A DNA stretch of 64,000 nt from Cunninghamella blakesleeana (lineage: Eukaryota > Mucoromycota > Mucoromycetes > Mucorales > Cunninghamellaceae), in NCBI GenBank assembly GCA_017871115.1, contig JAFCIZ010000005.1, forward strand, positions 3,093,501 to 3,157,500. The letters are read 5' to 3'. This document shows positions 1-12,413 of the stretch, in pieces. The position numbers were made by a program, and so were the translations under genes. The first letter of the stretch is position 1; each line of letters starts with the position of its first letter. The notes beneath the pieces are model-generated. The model saw only the letters and a program-made list of their open reading frames with translations. It ran no database searches and was not told the origin of the DNA.

Positions 1-1128
1 TCCAGTATCTTATTACCTACGCCATACCACATATTAACGTTATTTCAATTCATGGTAATTGATAGATGGGTTGTATCAAAATTACTAAAAACAATCAATG
101 ATATAGCAATTGATCGTAGAAATGGGAAATATAAAACAATTAATAACATTGAATCAGTCTCTCTCAAAATGAAAAATGATAATGATAACGACAATAGTAA
201 TATTAATGATGATATAGATACCGATAATAACAACAGAAGTACTAGTGGTGACAGTAGTAGTCGTGATACAGTGACTAATAATGATAGTTATATAAACGAT
301 CAGAAATCAACCATAACTTCATCCTCAACAAATCATTCATCTTCCTCTATTTTTACACAAAACACTTTTCATGAAGGAAAGATAAATTACGATCATGTTA
401 ACCAGCATCATCACCAGCATCACCACCACCACCACCACCAACAGCGCCCACATCTACATCATCAATCAATTTTTTCATTTAACAAGAATTATAAATCCAA
501 CATACAATTCATTCAACGATTAATATTACCTTTTATCATTGCCATAATATGCATTATTTTTTACATAACACCTCACACATATTTTAATTTTACTTCTCAA
601 TCTCGATGGCATGCTTCACTAGTCATGGTTTCTCATCAAAAAGGAAAAACAATGAATTTTATGGTAAACGTTTATGATGCGAATGATAAACCTAGTTGGG
701 CACCTGAAATTCCTTTATTATCTACTAATTTACCACTGGTTAGCACAAGTAAAACTGCATTATCTGATATATCTATATCTTATGATATATACCCACTACC
801 AAATAATTCTGATACAACAAATGGTATATACCTATATTCCATATCATTACCACCATGTCATTTGTTAGATCCACATTTACCCTATGTGATACAAGTAAAA
901 TACATTCCTAACTTATTTGAGAAACATAACGGTATCCAAGGCAGTCCTTTTTATTTATCAGAAAAATTAATTTGTGATGATACAACTACAGATGGTACTT
1001 CCGATACATGGGTAGGTCAATATATTGAAATGATCCAACATTTCAGACAACATGCATTAATGTATATAACTCATAGTGCCAAAATTTTCGATGCATCTCT
1101 TGATGATTCGATTATTGAAAATAATTAA
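1..1128 (+). CDS. Unrecognised membrane protein, 3' part
   Basis: The frame is open at the left edge, so this is the C-terminal part of a longer gene or exon; the first in-frame ATG is at 52 but need not be the real start. From that ATG the reading is 358 residues. It runs from a short hydrophobic stretch, through a polar Asn/Asp/Ser-rich linker and a His/Gln tract (about 403-443), to one clear membrane segment near residues 156-178 (LILPFIIAIICIIFYI). A folded-looking, non-repetitive domain follows, with little low complexity. The layout suggests a single-pass protein with its C-terminal domain in the lumen or outside the cell. I considered seipin and CLPTM1 and could match neither. I do not recognise the family. 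Confidence that this is coding is good; function is unknown. Confidence 0.65.
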   Translation, partial: SSILLPTPYHILTLFQFMVIDRWVVSKLLKTINDIAIDRRNGKYKTINNIESVSLKMKNDNDNDNSNINDDIDTDNNNRSTSGDSSSRDTVTNNDSYINDQKSTITSSSTNHSSSSIFTQNTFHEGKINYDHVNQHHHQHHHHHHHQQRPHLHHQSIFSFNKNYKSNIQFIQRLILPFIIAIICIIFYITPHTYFNFTSQSRWHASLVMVSHQKGKTMNFMVNVYDANDKPSWAPEIPLLSTNLPLVSTSKTALSDISISYDIYPLPNNSDTTNGIYLYSISLPPCHLLDPHLPYVIQVKYIPNLFEKHNGIQGSPFYLSEKLICDDTTTDGTSDTWVGQYIEMIQHFRQHALMYITHSAKIFDASLDDSIIENN

Positions 1129-2429
1129 AATAATAATAATATTATTATTATTCTCTTATTGTATATATACTTTATTTATTTTTATATATTCTTTTCTTTT
1201 CTTTTTCTTTTTCTTTTTCTTTTTTAAAGTATATAATTAATGGAATTGTATATATGTTTTTATGGGTTATATTTGGGTATTAGTATAGGTTGTTTTTATT
1301 TTTTAATTTTTAATTTTTCATCGCTATAACAAAACTTTATGATTTATTCTTAATTATTGGATACATTATCTATAAAAAAATCGTTATTTAATTTTTTTAT
1401 TTTTTCAAATAAATAGCTGAATAATAATTTTTTTTTTTCATTTATTTATAGCATAAAAATTGCTTTAAATATATATACATTATATTATGTTAGAAGTCAA
1501 AGTTTAAACTTTACTTTTGACTATCCAAGTATTTTTCCAATTATACATTAGAAAAAATAAGAAATCCTAGATAATTAAATGTGACAGGAGCTTCTTTGTT
1601 TTACCTCAAAGTAAAGTTATGCTGAATAAACTAATATTTTGATTCTAGGAGGTGGATCTTGACCATTCAATATAAAGAAATAGATTTCGCAGTATTAGTA
1701 TTCACATTTAAAATTTTAGAATAAGTATCGTTTATTCCATAAAATATTAAAACCATAATATTCTTCATGAGAATAATTATATCATCGACATGCTCCAAAC
1801 ATATAATACAGGGAAATATATTAGTAATTGAATGAGTGGGCTGATTGGCATCTAGTAGAAGAGAGAATTTCAAACTCATAAGGAGTGTGTATATTGTTTT
1901 GAAGAGGTAGTAAGAGTTGTGAACAAAAAAAAGTATTGCTGACTTGGAGAATATTTTTTTTTACATATTTATATATAATGGATCTGGTAATTTTTTTCTT
2001 GGTATATTTTAATAAGTATTGTCTTTTATTCCAAAAAATACCTATACTCTTTTCTTTTCTTACTGTTTGTATCGGCATATTATGTAATTTTGATAGGTTA
2101 AGGTCAAGATTTAGAAGAAAAATTAATACATTTATTTTTTGATAGATATATGTGTTGAAATATAAATAATCTAGAGTTATAAAGAATAGTTAAATATAGA
2201 ATAGTAGTAATCACAATAGTAATAATAATAATAAAAACAAAAATATAGTAAATTATATTTGATTTTTTTAATAATCAAGAAATTAGAGAAGGGTATTGAA
2301 TAAATAATAATATAAATGAAAGCATTGGCATCATAATAAATAATTATGATCGTTTGTTGATATTACAATATTTTTTAATATATATATATATATATATATT
2401 AATTTGATATTTTTTTTTCTTATTCTATA
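1129..2429. other. Intergenic, AT-rich, between convergent genes
   Basis: About 1.3 kb between the 3' end of the membrane-protein gene and the 3' end of MGM1. It holds T-rich runs near 1190-1225, a 14-bp perfect palindrome at 1499-1512, and an (AT)n run near 2379-2399. A 70-codon open frame on the minus strand (1667-1879) has less biased composition than its surroundings but no recognisable domain. No gene is called. Confidence 0.6.
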
Positions 2430-5400
2430 TTAAATATAAGAAGATCTTGGTTTTTCATGTCTATCCGCTTGTCGTTTAACTAAATAATTTAGCTTATCCA
2501 TAACTTCTTCTAATTTAGCTTTACGTTCCATGAGTGATAAATGTTTTTGAATTGGTGGGTTTTCTTTTGCAAATTGTTGTATTTGTTTGCGATTCATTTG
2601 ATAAACCAGTCTATCATCGACTTCACGAGGAAACTGGAAAAAGAATTCATTCAATAGTTCTACTTGAATAAACATGACAGCCTAAAAAAAATAAAAGCAA
2701 AAATAAAAACAAAAAAATATCATATCATTCTATTAGCACATTATTTTATCTCGTAAATATATATTAGTATTATTATTAAATGCATTACCGTATATGTAAG
2801 TTTTTCTGCAATGACATTTAAAAAGGCTTCAGGGCAAAACTGTTTGTTATCTGATGATTTACATTGTCGGCTCTTTAGTGCAGCAATTCGGTACTTCAAA
2901 ATCATGGCTCGATCTCGTAAAAAGAGTGCTTCTTTTGCTTTATCGATTAAGCGAGGATTATAATAGGGTTTAACGTCTTCATCATCATGTCCAACCATTT
3001 CTTCTGATGATCCATTTCCTTCTTCTGCTAATTTTTGAATACGATCCTTTTTGCGATTTTCTTCTCGCTCAGAATCTAACACGTGTCTAATAGCTGATTT
3101 TAATTTTGATTTTCCTACTGCATTTTTAATTCCATTTGCCATTTGCTCACATAATTCTAATTCCTCTTCTAAAAGCATAACTGATCGTTTTACACCATCG
3201 GCCCATTCAGCATCAGTGATTTCAACCTATATGGATATATATATATAGTGAATATATACTGTCTTATTATATATTATCTCTCTTTTTTTCTGTCTTTCAG
3301 CCTTACTTCATATTTATAAGGTTTAATGGTATTTTCTACTTGGTCACTTGTTGCCAAAAATTTAGTTCTTAATATTTCACTCGTAAAATTCATGATTTGC
3401 TTTCTCGTTGAAGGATGATATTGAAAAGGTTCTGCATTTGCCAGACGTTCCATATTACTCATTAAAACATCCACTACCAATTGAGTTGTTGATCTTCCAA
3501 TACCACTTTTGGTTAAAGCTGAGGCAGCCAAGTCAACTTTATATAACCAATAAATATCATCGTGAGAAGCTTTATTCAAGTCAACAATCTTACCATCAGA
3601 CCAATATTGTTCTGCACAAATATCCATAACTCGCTGTTCGAGCATAGTGCGTACTTCATGTCTTACTTGAGGTTTTCCAAATTTATTTGAGAAATCTTTA
3701 AAGTTATGTTTTAAAGCATCCATTGTTTCTGCTACATAAGATTCAGCTGTTACTCTACGATCATTGTATTGTACTTTAAATTGATATCTAGTTTCTTCCA
3801 ATTCTCGTTGAACCGCATCCACAATGCCATAAAGTGATCGTCCCATACTTTGTTCCAACACATTCATTAGTTTTTGCCTTAGCGTCGCAGTTCCAACTTG
3901 AATATCACGTTGATTATAAGCACGATGGTTATGAAAATAGGACTCTTCATTTTTGATTAATGCATTTGTCATATTAGCACCATTTGCGAGTTTTTCAGGA
4001 GCCTTACAAACGACACCAATATAACCCAAATGCAGAGGATAATCACCATTACGTAAAATTGCAGTACCCATTTCAGGAGGAACTAAATCCATTTTTGTAA
4101 CAACACCTATAGTTCGTAAACCAAGGGGATCAACTTTTCGGCTTGCTCGAAGTGCTGGTGAATTTGCTAAATCTACATTGGCTGCACATACTGCTAGAAT
4201 AATATTAGGTTCACGTATATATTTTTCGCATAATTCTTCAATCTTTGTTTTAAGCATTTGAGGTTGATTGCGATTAGATATTTGAATATATCCTGGAAGA
4301 TCAATAAGAGTTAAATCAGGTACATTAGGTGAATATATACGTAATTCAATAGGTTCATCCGATACACACTCTTCTTCTGATACTGCCATATTCATATCAA
4401 ATAGAGTTTTTTGAATTTTATTAAAGTCATGCATTTTGCCCAAACCTAGTTGTGGGAATTCACCATATTCATCATCTTGTTCAGGTGTATGAACCAATGT
4501 TAGTTCAATAGGTCGTCTAGTAACCATGTTAGAACCCCTATTATTTATACATAAAATTTGTAAATGTAGAGATATAATTAGTCATCTTTTTTTTTCTCTA
4601 ATTGCTTATATACGTAGGTTTATTCCTTTGTTGTGTAAATAATATGTTCACTTACTTTGGTAAAAATTCATGTCCAACTATTGCTTCTAAAACTGAACTT
4701 TTTCCGGAACTTTGGGATCCAACTACTACAATACTAGGAAGCTTAAGGGTTTCATTATGATCAATAGATAATAAAATGCTGCGTATTTCAATCAGCTTTT
4801 TAGTTAACATCATCAGTTGTTGATCGTCGGTGGAAATAGTTTGAGAATTCTGTTTTTGTCTTTTTGTTTTGCGTTGATCTGTACCTTCATCATTTGTTGT
4901 CAATGCTATTGCCGCTGCTGCCGCTGCCGCTGCTGCTGAATTATTATCTCCCTGATTCCCGCCATTTTCATTTTGATTATTTTTGTTATCATTACTGCTA
5001 TTTTGATTATCTTGATTTTTAGAATTAGTTTCGGTTGATGATAATACGTGATTGGTTGATTTTTCATTTCCATTATCGCTCATACTTGAAAGAAAATCTT
5101 TTATAGCTGCAGGTACACGTAAATGAATTTCAGGTATAGAGATGTCCAATCCATCAGCTTCTTCTTGTAGAAAATGTAATAATTTTTGGGCTTCGGAGAG
5201 TCCTTCGAATAAAAATGCTGTACTTTTATCTTTCCATTCTAAGAAAAAAATAGAGAAAGGCAGAAGAAAAAGAATAAGAATATATATTTATACGTTAAAT
5301 ATTTACATTTTTTAAAAAACAATAAAATAAATACCTGTTAGTTTATTATTTGCAACAGTAACACCAGCAACGGTAGTACCTGCAATAAGTGCAGGGAAAC

Positions 5401-5704
5401 GAAAGGCTGTTAATGTAAGCCGAGGTATTGTAGAAAAACCAATCAAGCGAACTTGATTATTTAATATTGGAAGAGCTGTAGTAGCATGGGAAAAAGATCT
5501 AACTCTGGCAGAAGAATATAAAAGTGAAGGGATATGATTTATTGTTTGTTTTTGTTGTTGTTGTGTTAGATGATAAGCAGCTTTAGCTTGATGTTGAAAG
5601 GTGGTTTTTTGACCAAGGGATAAAACGTTTAAACAACGAAGTTTAGTTCCTTTTACCAAAGGTATTGAAGATTTTGAATTATTTTTTAATATTTGACTAA
5701 TCAT
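2430..5704 (-). CDS. MGM1: Mitochondrial dynamin-like GTPase Mgm1/OPA1
   Basis: Dynamin-family GTPase that drives inner-membrane fusion and cristae maintenance in mitochondria. Exons (minus): 5335-5704, 4656-5238, 3307-4537, 2789-3226, 2430-2681, giving 957 residues, close to fungal family length. The start is the ATG at 5704; further upstream the frame has only a TTG. The N-terminus is Ser/Lys/Gln-rich like a matrix-targeting sequence, with a membrane segment near residues 96-119. A low-complexity Asn/Gln linker with an alanine run comes before the GTPase domain. G motifs are GSQSSGKSS (297-305), DLPG (397-400) and TKMD (465-468); the family block [12 protein letters not shown] is rebuilt exactly across an intron. 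The C-terminal stalk and GED-like region follows. In known family members rhomboid cleavage makes a short form; that is not provable here. Divergent from PRP43, 221 bp apart. Confidence 0.95.
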
Positions 5705-5868
5705 AACATTTAATTTGTAAATCAAAATAATAATAATAAAACTTCAATTAATATATAGATAAAATAAATAAATAGGTAAGAGTGTTAAAAAAAAAATGAA
5801 GGGCTATTTTTTAAAAATTTAGAACTCAGCCATTTTTTTCTGATATGAAAATTTTTTTTAACTTTCAC

Positions 5869-5899
<31 letters not shown>

Positions 5900-5925
5900 C
5901 TAAAAAATAATTCTCATATACGATC
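5705..5925. promoter_or_regulatory. Shared divergent promoter MGM1/PRP43
   Basis: Only 221 bp separate the two start codons, so both promoters and 5' leaders must lie here. The most striking element is a block of 20 T followed by 11 A at 5869-5899, ending 26 bp before the PRP43 ATG. Such rigid tracts usually exclude nucleosomes. No TATA box stands out from the AT background. Confidence 0.5.
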
Positions 5926-8502
<2,577 letters not shown>

Positions 8503-8531
8503 AATCTCATTAAAAAAACCCAGTATTACTA

Positions 8532-8562
<31 letters not shown>

Positions 8563-9099
8563 TATTATCTTTTTCATCTTTCGATTTTTGGTTTTTAGAC
8601 ATAATTATACATAAATAAATTTTTTTTTCTTTTTTCGTGAATATATTATTTTATTATATTTATATATATATTGGTTTACAATAGTGAAGTTAATAATAGT
8701 AATATTCTATATTGTTCTATTTAATACGTATACCTTTCCATTAATTTATATGTATTTCTAATTTTTATATGTACTCTTAAAATTATAACTATTATACTTA
8801 TTTTTTATTTTTTCCCAGTAATAAATTTTTCTATCAAAATTTAAATATATACTAGCTCTGCTCTAATGTAACAAATAGTAATAAAGCATATATTTAATAA
8901 TTTGAAGTAAAAAAAATATTGCCATAAATATCACAAAATTAAAAAGAGACACTTTTTTAGATACGGAGTTTAAAGCTGGCCAAATGGACTTTTTTCTTAA
9001 AAAAAGGTGTAAAAAAACGACACGACCTTTTTGTTTTCTCTTTTACTTTTTTCATCATCTTTTTTCTTTTTTCGACTTTATTTCTAAACTTAATTAAAA
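8503..9099. other. Intergenic: PRP43 3' end and Rho GDI promoter
   Basis: About 600 bp. An ATT trinucleotide run lies just past the PRP43 stop (about 8527-8567). The right part is the promoter of the next gene: a T-run/A-run block near 8989-9005 and the 9-mer CGACACGAC at 9018-9026, 74 bp before the start codon. No coding potential seen. Confidence 0.6.
8527..8567. repeat. (ATT)n microsatellite
   Basis: Near-perfect TTA/ATT triplet run with an interruption or two (ACT units), lying in the probable 3' UTR of PRP43. Confidence 0.8.
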
Positions 9100-9692
9100 A
9101 TGGCTGATCACGAAGACGACCTTGTTCCCACTCAAACTGCAGGTTATACTCCTGGTGAAAAGAAATCTTTAGCTGAATATAATAATTTGGATGCTGGTGA
9201 TGAATCATTAAAAAAATGGAAAGAATCTCTCGGTTTAGGAAGCAGCGGTAAATTTTTTTATTATTTCTTTTATTTTTCTTTTCTTTTTTTTTTTTACTTA
9301 TATGAATTATAATATTTATTATTATTTAATATATAAATATGAAATAATGGAGTATGATACGATATGTATAAATATAAAGGCTATTTTATTTTATTTTATT
9401 TTAACCTTTAAAAACACGAGAGTTTATAAAAAATAGATAAATAAATAAATAAAAAAGAGGAGGTGAAGAAGGGGGAGGGGAAAAGGAGGGATAAAATAAA
9501 TTACAATAAAATAAAACTTATATCTCATTATAATCATTAATCGTTATGTTTTTTACACGTCTTTTATTTATTTATAGCTACTGGACCCACCGATGATCCT
9601 CGTCGTGTAAGTATAGTATTATTTTTATTATTGCTATCACTATTATTACTATTATTATTATAATAACTATTATTATTATAATTATTATTATT

Positions 9693-9730
<38 letters not shown>

Positions 9731-10735
9731 TAATTTTATATAAGATTTAATTTATATAATTATTTATATTCTATTTGTTTATTTTTTTATGTATTTTATT
9801 TTATTTAGGTTGTCGTAGAACAAATTGCTTTAGAAGTTGCCGGAAGAAATGATGTTGTTGTCGATTTATCCACCCCAAGTAAGTCAAATTAATCATATAT
9901 AAATATAGATTTATAACAGCTTGTGGAAGGATACCTTTTTAGGGAATGAACTTATAACATTGTTAATGATTAATTTTTTTTATTCTTTTAATTTAAATTT
10001 CTTGAACGATGATATATAGATGCATTGGAAAAAGCTAGATCTACACCTTTTACTATCAAAGAAGGTGTTGAATACAGAATGAAAGTTAAATTCAGGTAAG
10101 AAATATACTTTTTGATCTATTTGACTTTTTTTAAACCAAAGTCATTCTCTCTTTTCGTACCACATGGAATGTTTATTTCATTTTTTTTAAAAAAAAGAGA
10201 AAAGCAATAGTAATATTATATATGTACATCAATAGCTGATTCTTTTTCCTTTTCTTCTCAATTTTAGAGTCCAACATGATGTAGTTTCTGGCTTGAAATA
10301 TTTACAAGTTGTTAAGCGTAAAGGCATTAAAGGTAAATCTATCAAGAAATTTAAATAAGTCATTTGATATATATATATATTATGTTGCTTAACATAACAT
10401 TATTATTGTTATTATTATTGTCATTATTATATATAGTGGACAAAACTGAAGAAATGATTGGTAGTTATGGTCCTCAAGCTAGTGCTTATGAAAAGAAATT
10501 CCAAGCTGAAGAAGCACCTTCTGGTATGCTTGCTCGTGGTCATTATGAAGCAAAGGTATTATTTTTTATTTTTATTTTATTTTACATATAATATAATTAT
10601 ATATAGACTTATAATATACTAACGATAATATTTATTTATCTATTTAATCACTTTTAGAGTAAATTTGTGGATGATGATAACGTTACTCATATTGAATGGA
10701 CATGGAGTTTTGACATTAAAAAAGAATGGGATTGA
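9100..10735 (+). CDS. RDI1: Rho GDP-dissociation inhibitor
   Basis: Cytosolic regulator that extracts prenylated Rho GTPases (Cdc42, Rho1) from membranes and holds them in the GDP state. Seven exons: 9100-9247, 9578-9606, 9809-9878, 10020-10095, 10268-10332, 10437-10555, 10658-10735; 194 residues, normal family length. The N-terminal regulatory arm carries the conserved block YTPGEKKSLAEYNNLDAGDE. The immunoglobulin-like domain follows, with motifs such as GVEYRMKVKFRVQHD, IGSYGPQ and the C-terminal THIEWTWSFDIKKEW. Exon 2 is only 29 nt. Splice phases agree at all six junctions. The introns carry ATT repeats, a T(8)A(8) block at 10181-10198 and AT runs. Confidence 0.96.
9685..9730. repeat. 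(ATT)n microsatellite in Rho GDI intron 2
   Basis: Dense ATT/TTA trinucleotide tract inside intron 2, part of a longer ATT-rich stretch from about 9615. Confidence 0.75.
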
Positions 10736-11177
10736 TATTAAGACTAGTAAATTTTATTTCATTATTTTTAATTGATGAAAACAGTATTATATATCCATGT
10801 GTCAATCGTAAATAAAAGAAAGTCTTTATATGTTTTTTCTTTTTCTTTTTTTTTTATTGTCAAATAAACATCTATAACTTGTATACATATTTTTTTTTCT
10901 AAAAAAACAAAAAGGGAGAAAGGAGAAAAAGATTGATTTTTTTTTCTAAAAAAATAAATGTTAAAGGAACATGATTTTGATATTTTGGGAGGAGATCAAA
11001 ATGTAAAATAAACAATGGATGGTAAAGAGTAATAAACTCGAAAAAAAAAAAATGGATGAATATATAAAAAATAGAGAGGAAAAAATAAAATAAAAAAATG
11101 AATAATTATAATAAAAATATATAAATAAGAACTAAAAATAACACTTATATAATAACAAAAGAAAAAATTAAATGAAT
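10736..11177. other. Intergenic between convergent 3' ends
   Basis: About 440 bp of AT-rich sequence between the Rho GDI stop and the bL12m stop. It holds T runs and A-rich purine stretches (about 10910-11100) that probably form the two 3' UTRs and poly(A) regions. AATAAA-like words are common and not diagnostic in this composition. No gene seen. Confidence 0.6.
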
Positions 11178-12078
11178 CTATTCCAAGACTACAGTAGCAC
11201 CAACAGCTTCAAGGGCCTTTTTCAATTTTTCAGCTTCTTCCTTATTGACGGATTCTTTAAGAACCTTGGGGACACTTTCAACAAACTTCTTAGCTTCAAC
11301 TAAATTCAAACCAGCTAAATTTTTGACTTCACGGATAACTTTAGCCTTAGAAGTAGCATCTACCTTCTCAATCTTGAGGTTAAATTCAGTCTTTTCAGCG
11401 GGTTTTTCTTCTTCAGCAGCAGCAGCAGCACCAGTAGGAGCAGCAGCAAGTGGTACACCAACAGGCATAGCAATATCTTGAATATTTAAACGTGTCTAAT
11501 ATATATAGATATAGTTGTTTATACAATAATTGACGTTATTATTTTTATATACATATAATATAAATTGATGAATACATTTTAAATAAGTATGCTTTGGGTT
11601 CTATTTTTTTTTACCTTAAGTTGAGATACAAGTTCAGAAGTTTGTAATAATGTTAAAGATTCAATTTGATCTACAATGTTGGCAATTTTAGGATCGACGG
11701 TGCTGTTATTACCTGGTGTAGGAATTGGTTCGGTACTGTATAAACGTCTTGAGAAAACAGCAGGAACACTATATATAGATAAAAAAGATAAAAAAAAGAA
11801 AAAGATATTAATAAGTTTATTATTATTTTTCATCCCTCTACTACTATACGCTATATTTAACTTACCGAATAGCTTGTTTGCTGACAGAAGAAGTAGCGGA
11901 TAATACTCTAGGAGTGATTCTAAGCTATTTTACATAAAATAAACAAATATTAATTAATATGAATTATTTATTGCTACTTTATATAAAACACCAATGAAGA
12001 ATAGTATATCATGTGTTTATAGATATGGTATAATTATAATTATACTGATAAGTATTAAAAAAATATTGAATTTACCAT
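11178..12078 (-). CDS. MRPL12: Mitochondrial ribosomal protein bL12m (L7/L12)
   Basis: Stalk protein of the large mitochondrial ribosomal subunit that recruits translation factors. Exons (minus): 12076-12078, 11866-11924, 11615-11768, 11178-11495; 177 residues. The first coding exon is just the ATG, directly followed by a GTAAAT donor. The N-terminus after splicing ([13 protein letters not shown]...) is basic and hydroxylated like a matrix-targeting sequence. It is followed by the N-terminal dimerisation region ([20 protein letters not shown]), an Ala/Glu-rich hinge ([14 protein letters not shown]), and the classic C-terminal domain ([20 protein letters not shown] ... [15 protein letters not shown] ... 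[15 protein letters not shown]). The ATG-only exon is inferred from phase and from the absence of another ATG giving a sensible leader. Confidence 0.93.
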
Positions 12079-12413
12079 ATTGTTATACGTGAGTATTAAG
12101 GGTTTTTTTATAAAAAAAAGAAATTTATGTCAAAATATAAAAAAAGAAAAGGGGAAGTAAAAGAGAAAAAAAAACGGGGATGCTTGTTTTCTTTTTTTAA
12201 TTTTTTGGTATACAGCAACCACGCCACCAAAGATAAAAGTCACGAAGTTGGGTGAGATTTGCATGAAATTCAAAACTTTTTTGCTTGTGTAATTAAATTT
12301 ATTTATTTTTTTTCATTATTGAAACAATGAGATTATATAAATAATATTATTAATAATAATGTGATTAACAAGTTAAGGATATAAATATATAATGATAATT
12401 TTTATAAAAAAAT
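12079..12413. other. bL12m promoter and NOT3 3' region
   Basis: 335 bp between the bL12m ATG and the NOT3/5 stop, both minus strand. A patch near 12205-12275 is clearly richer in G+C than its surroundings and carries GGGTGAG (12250-12256) and TTTGCATGAAATT (12258-12270). It is probably the bL12m promoter. Confidence 0.5.
12250..12270 (-). promoter_or_regulatory. Candidate mito-ribosomal promoter element, copy 1
   Basis: GGGTGAG at 12250-12256 followed by TTTGCATGAAATT at 12258-12270 (plus-strand spelling), 172-192 bp upstream of the bL12m ATG. The same 13-mer and GGGTGAG occur upstream of uL3m at 62593-62632. A role as a shared activator site is inference. Confidence 0.4.

Noticed and set aside
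1..1128. Seipin or CLPTM1 identity for the first gene
   Set aside because: A single clear membrane segment followed by a lumenal-type domain is only a general likeness; none of the conserved blocks of either family is present.
11676..11903. Plus-strand frame over bL12m
   Set aside because: Antisense of the bL12m exons and intron; no independent support.
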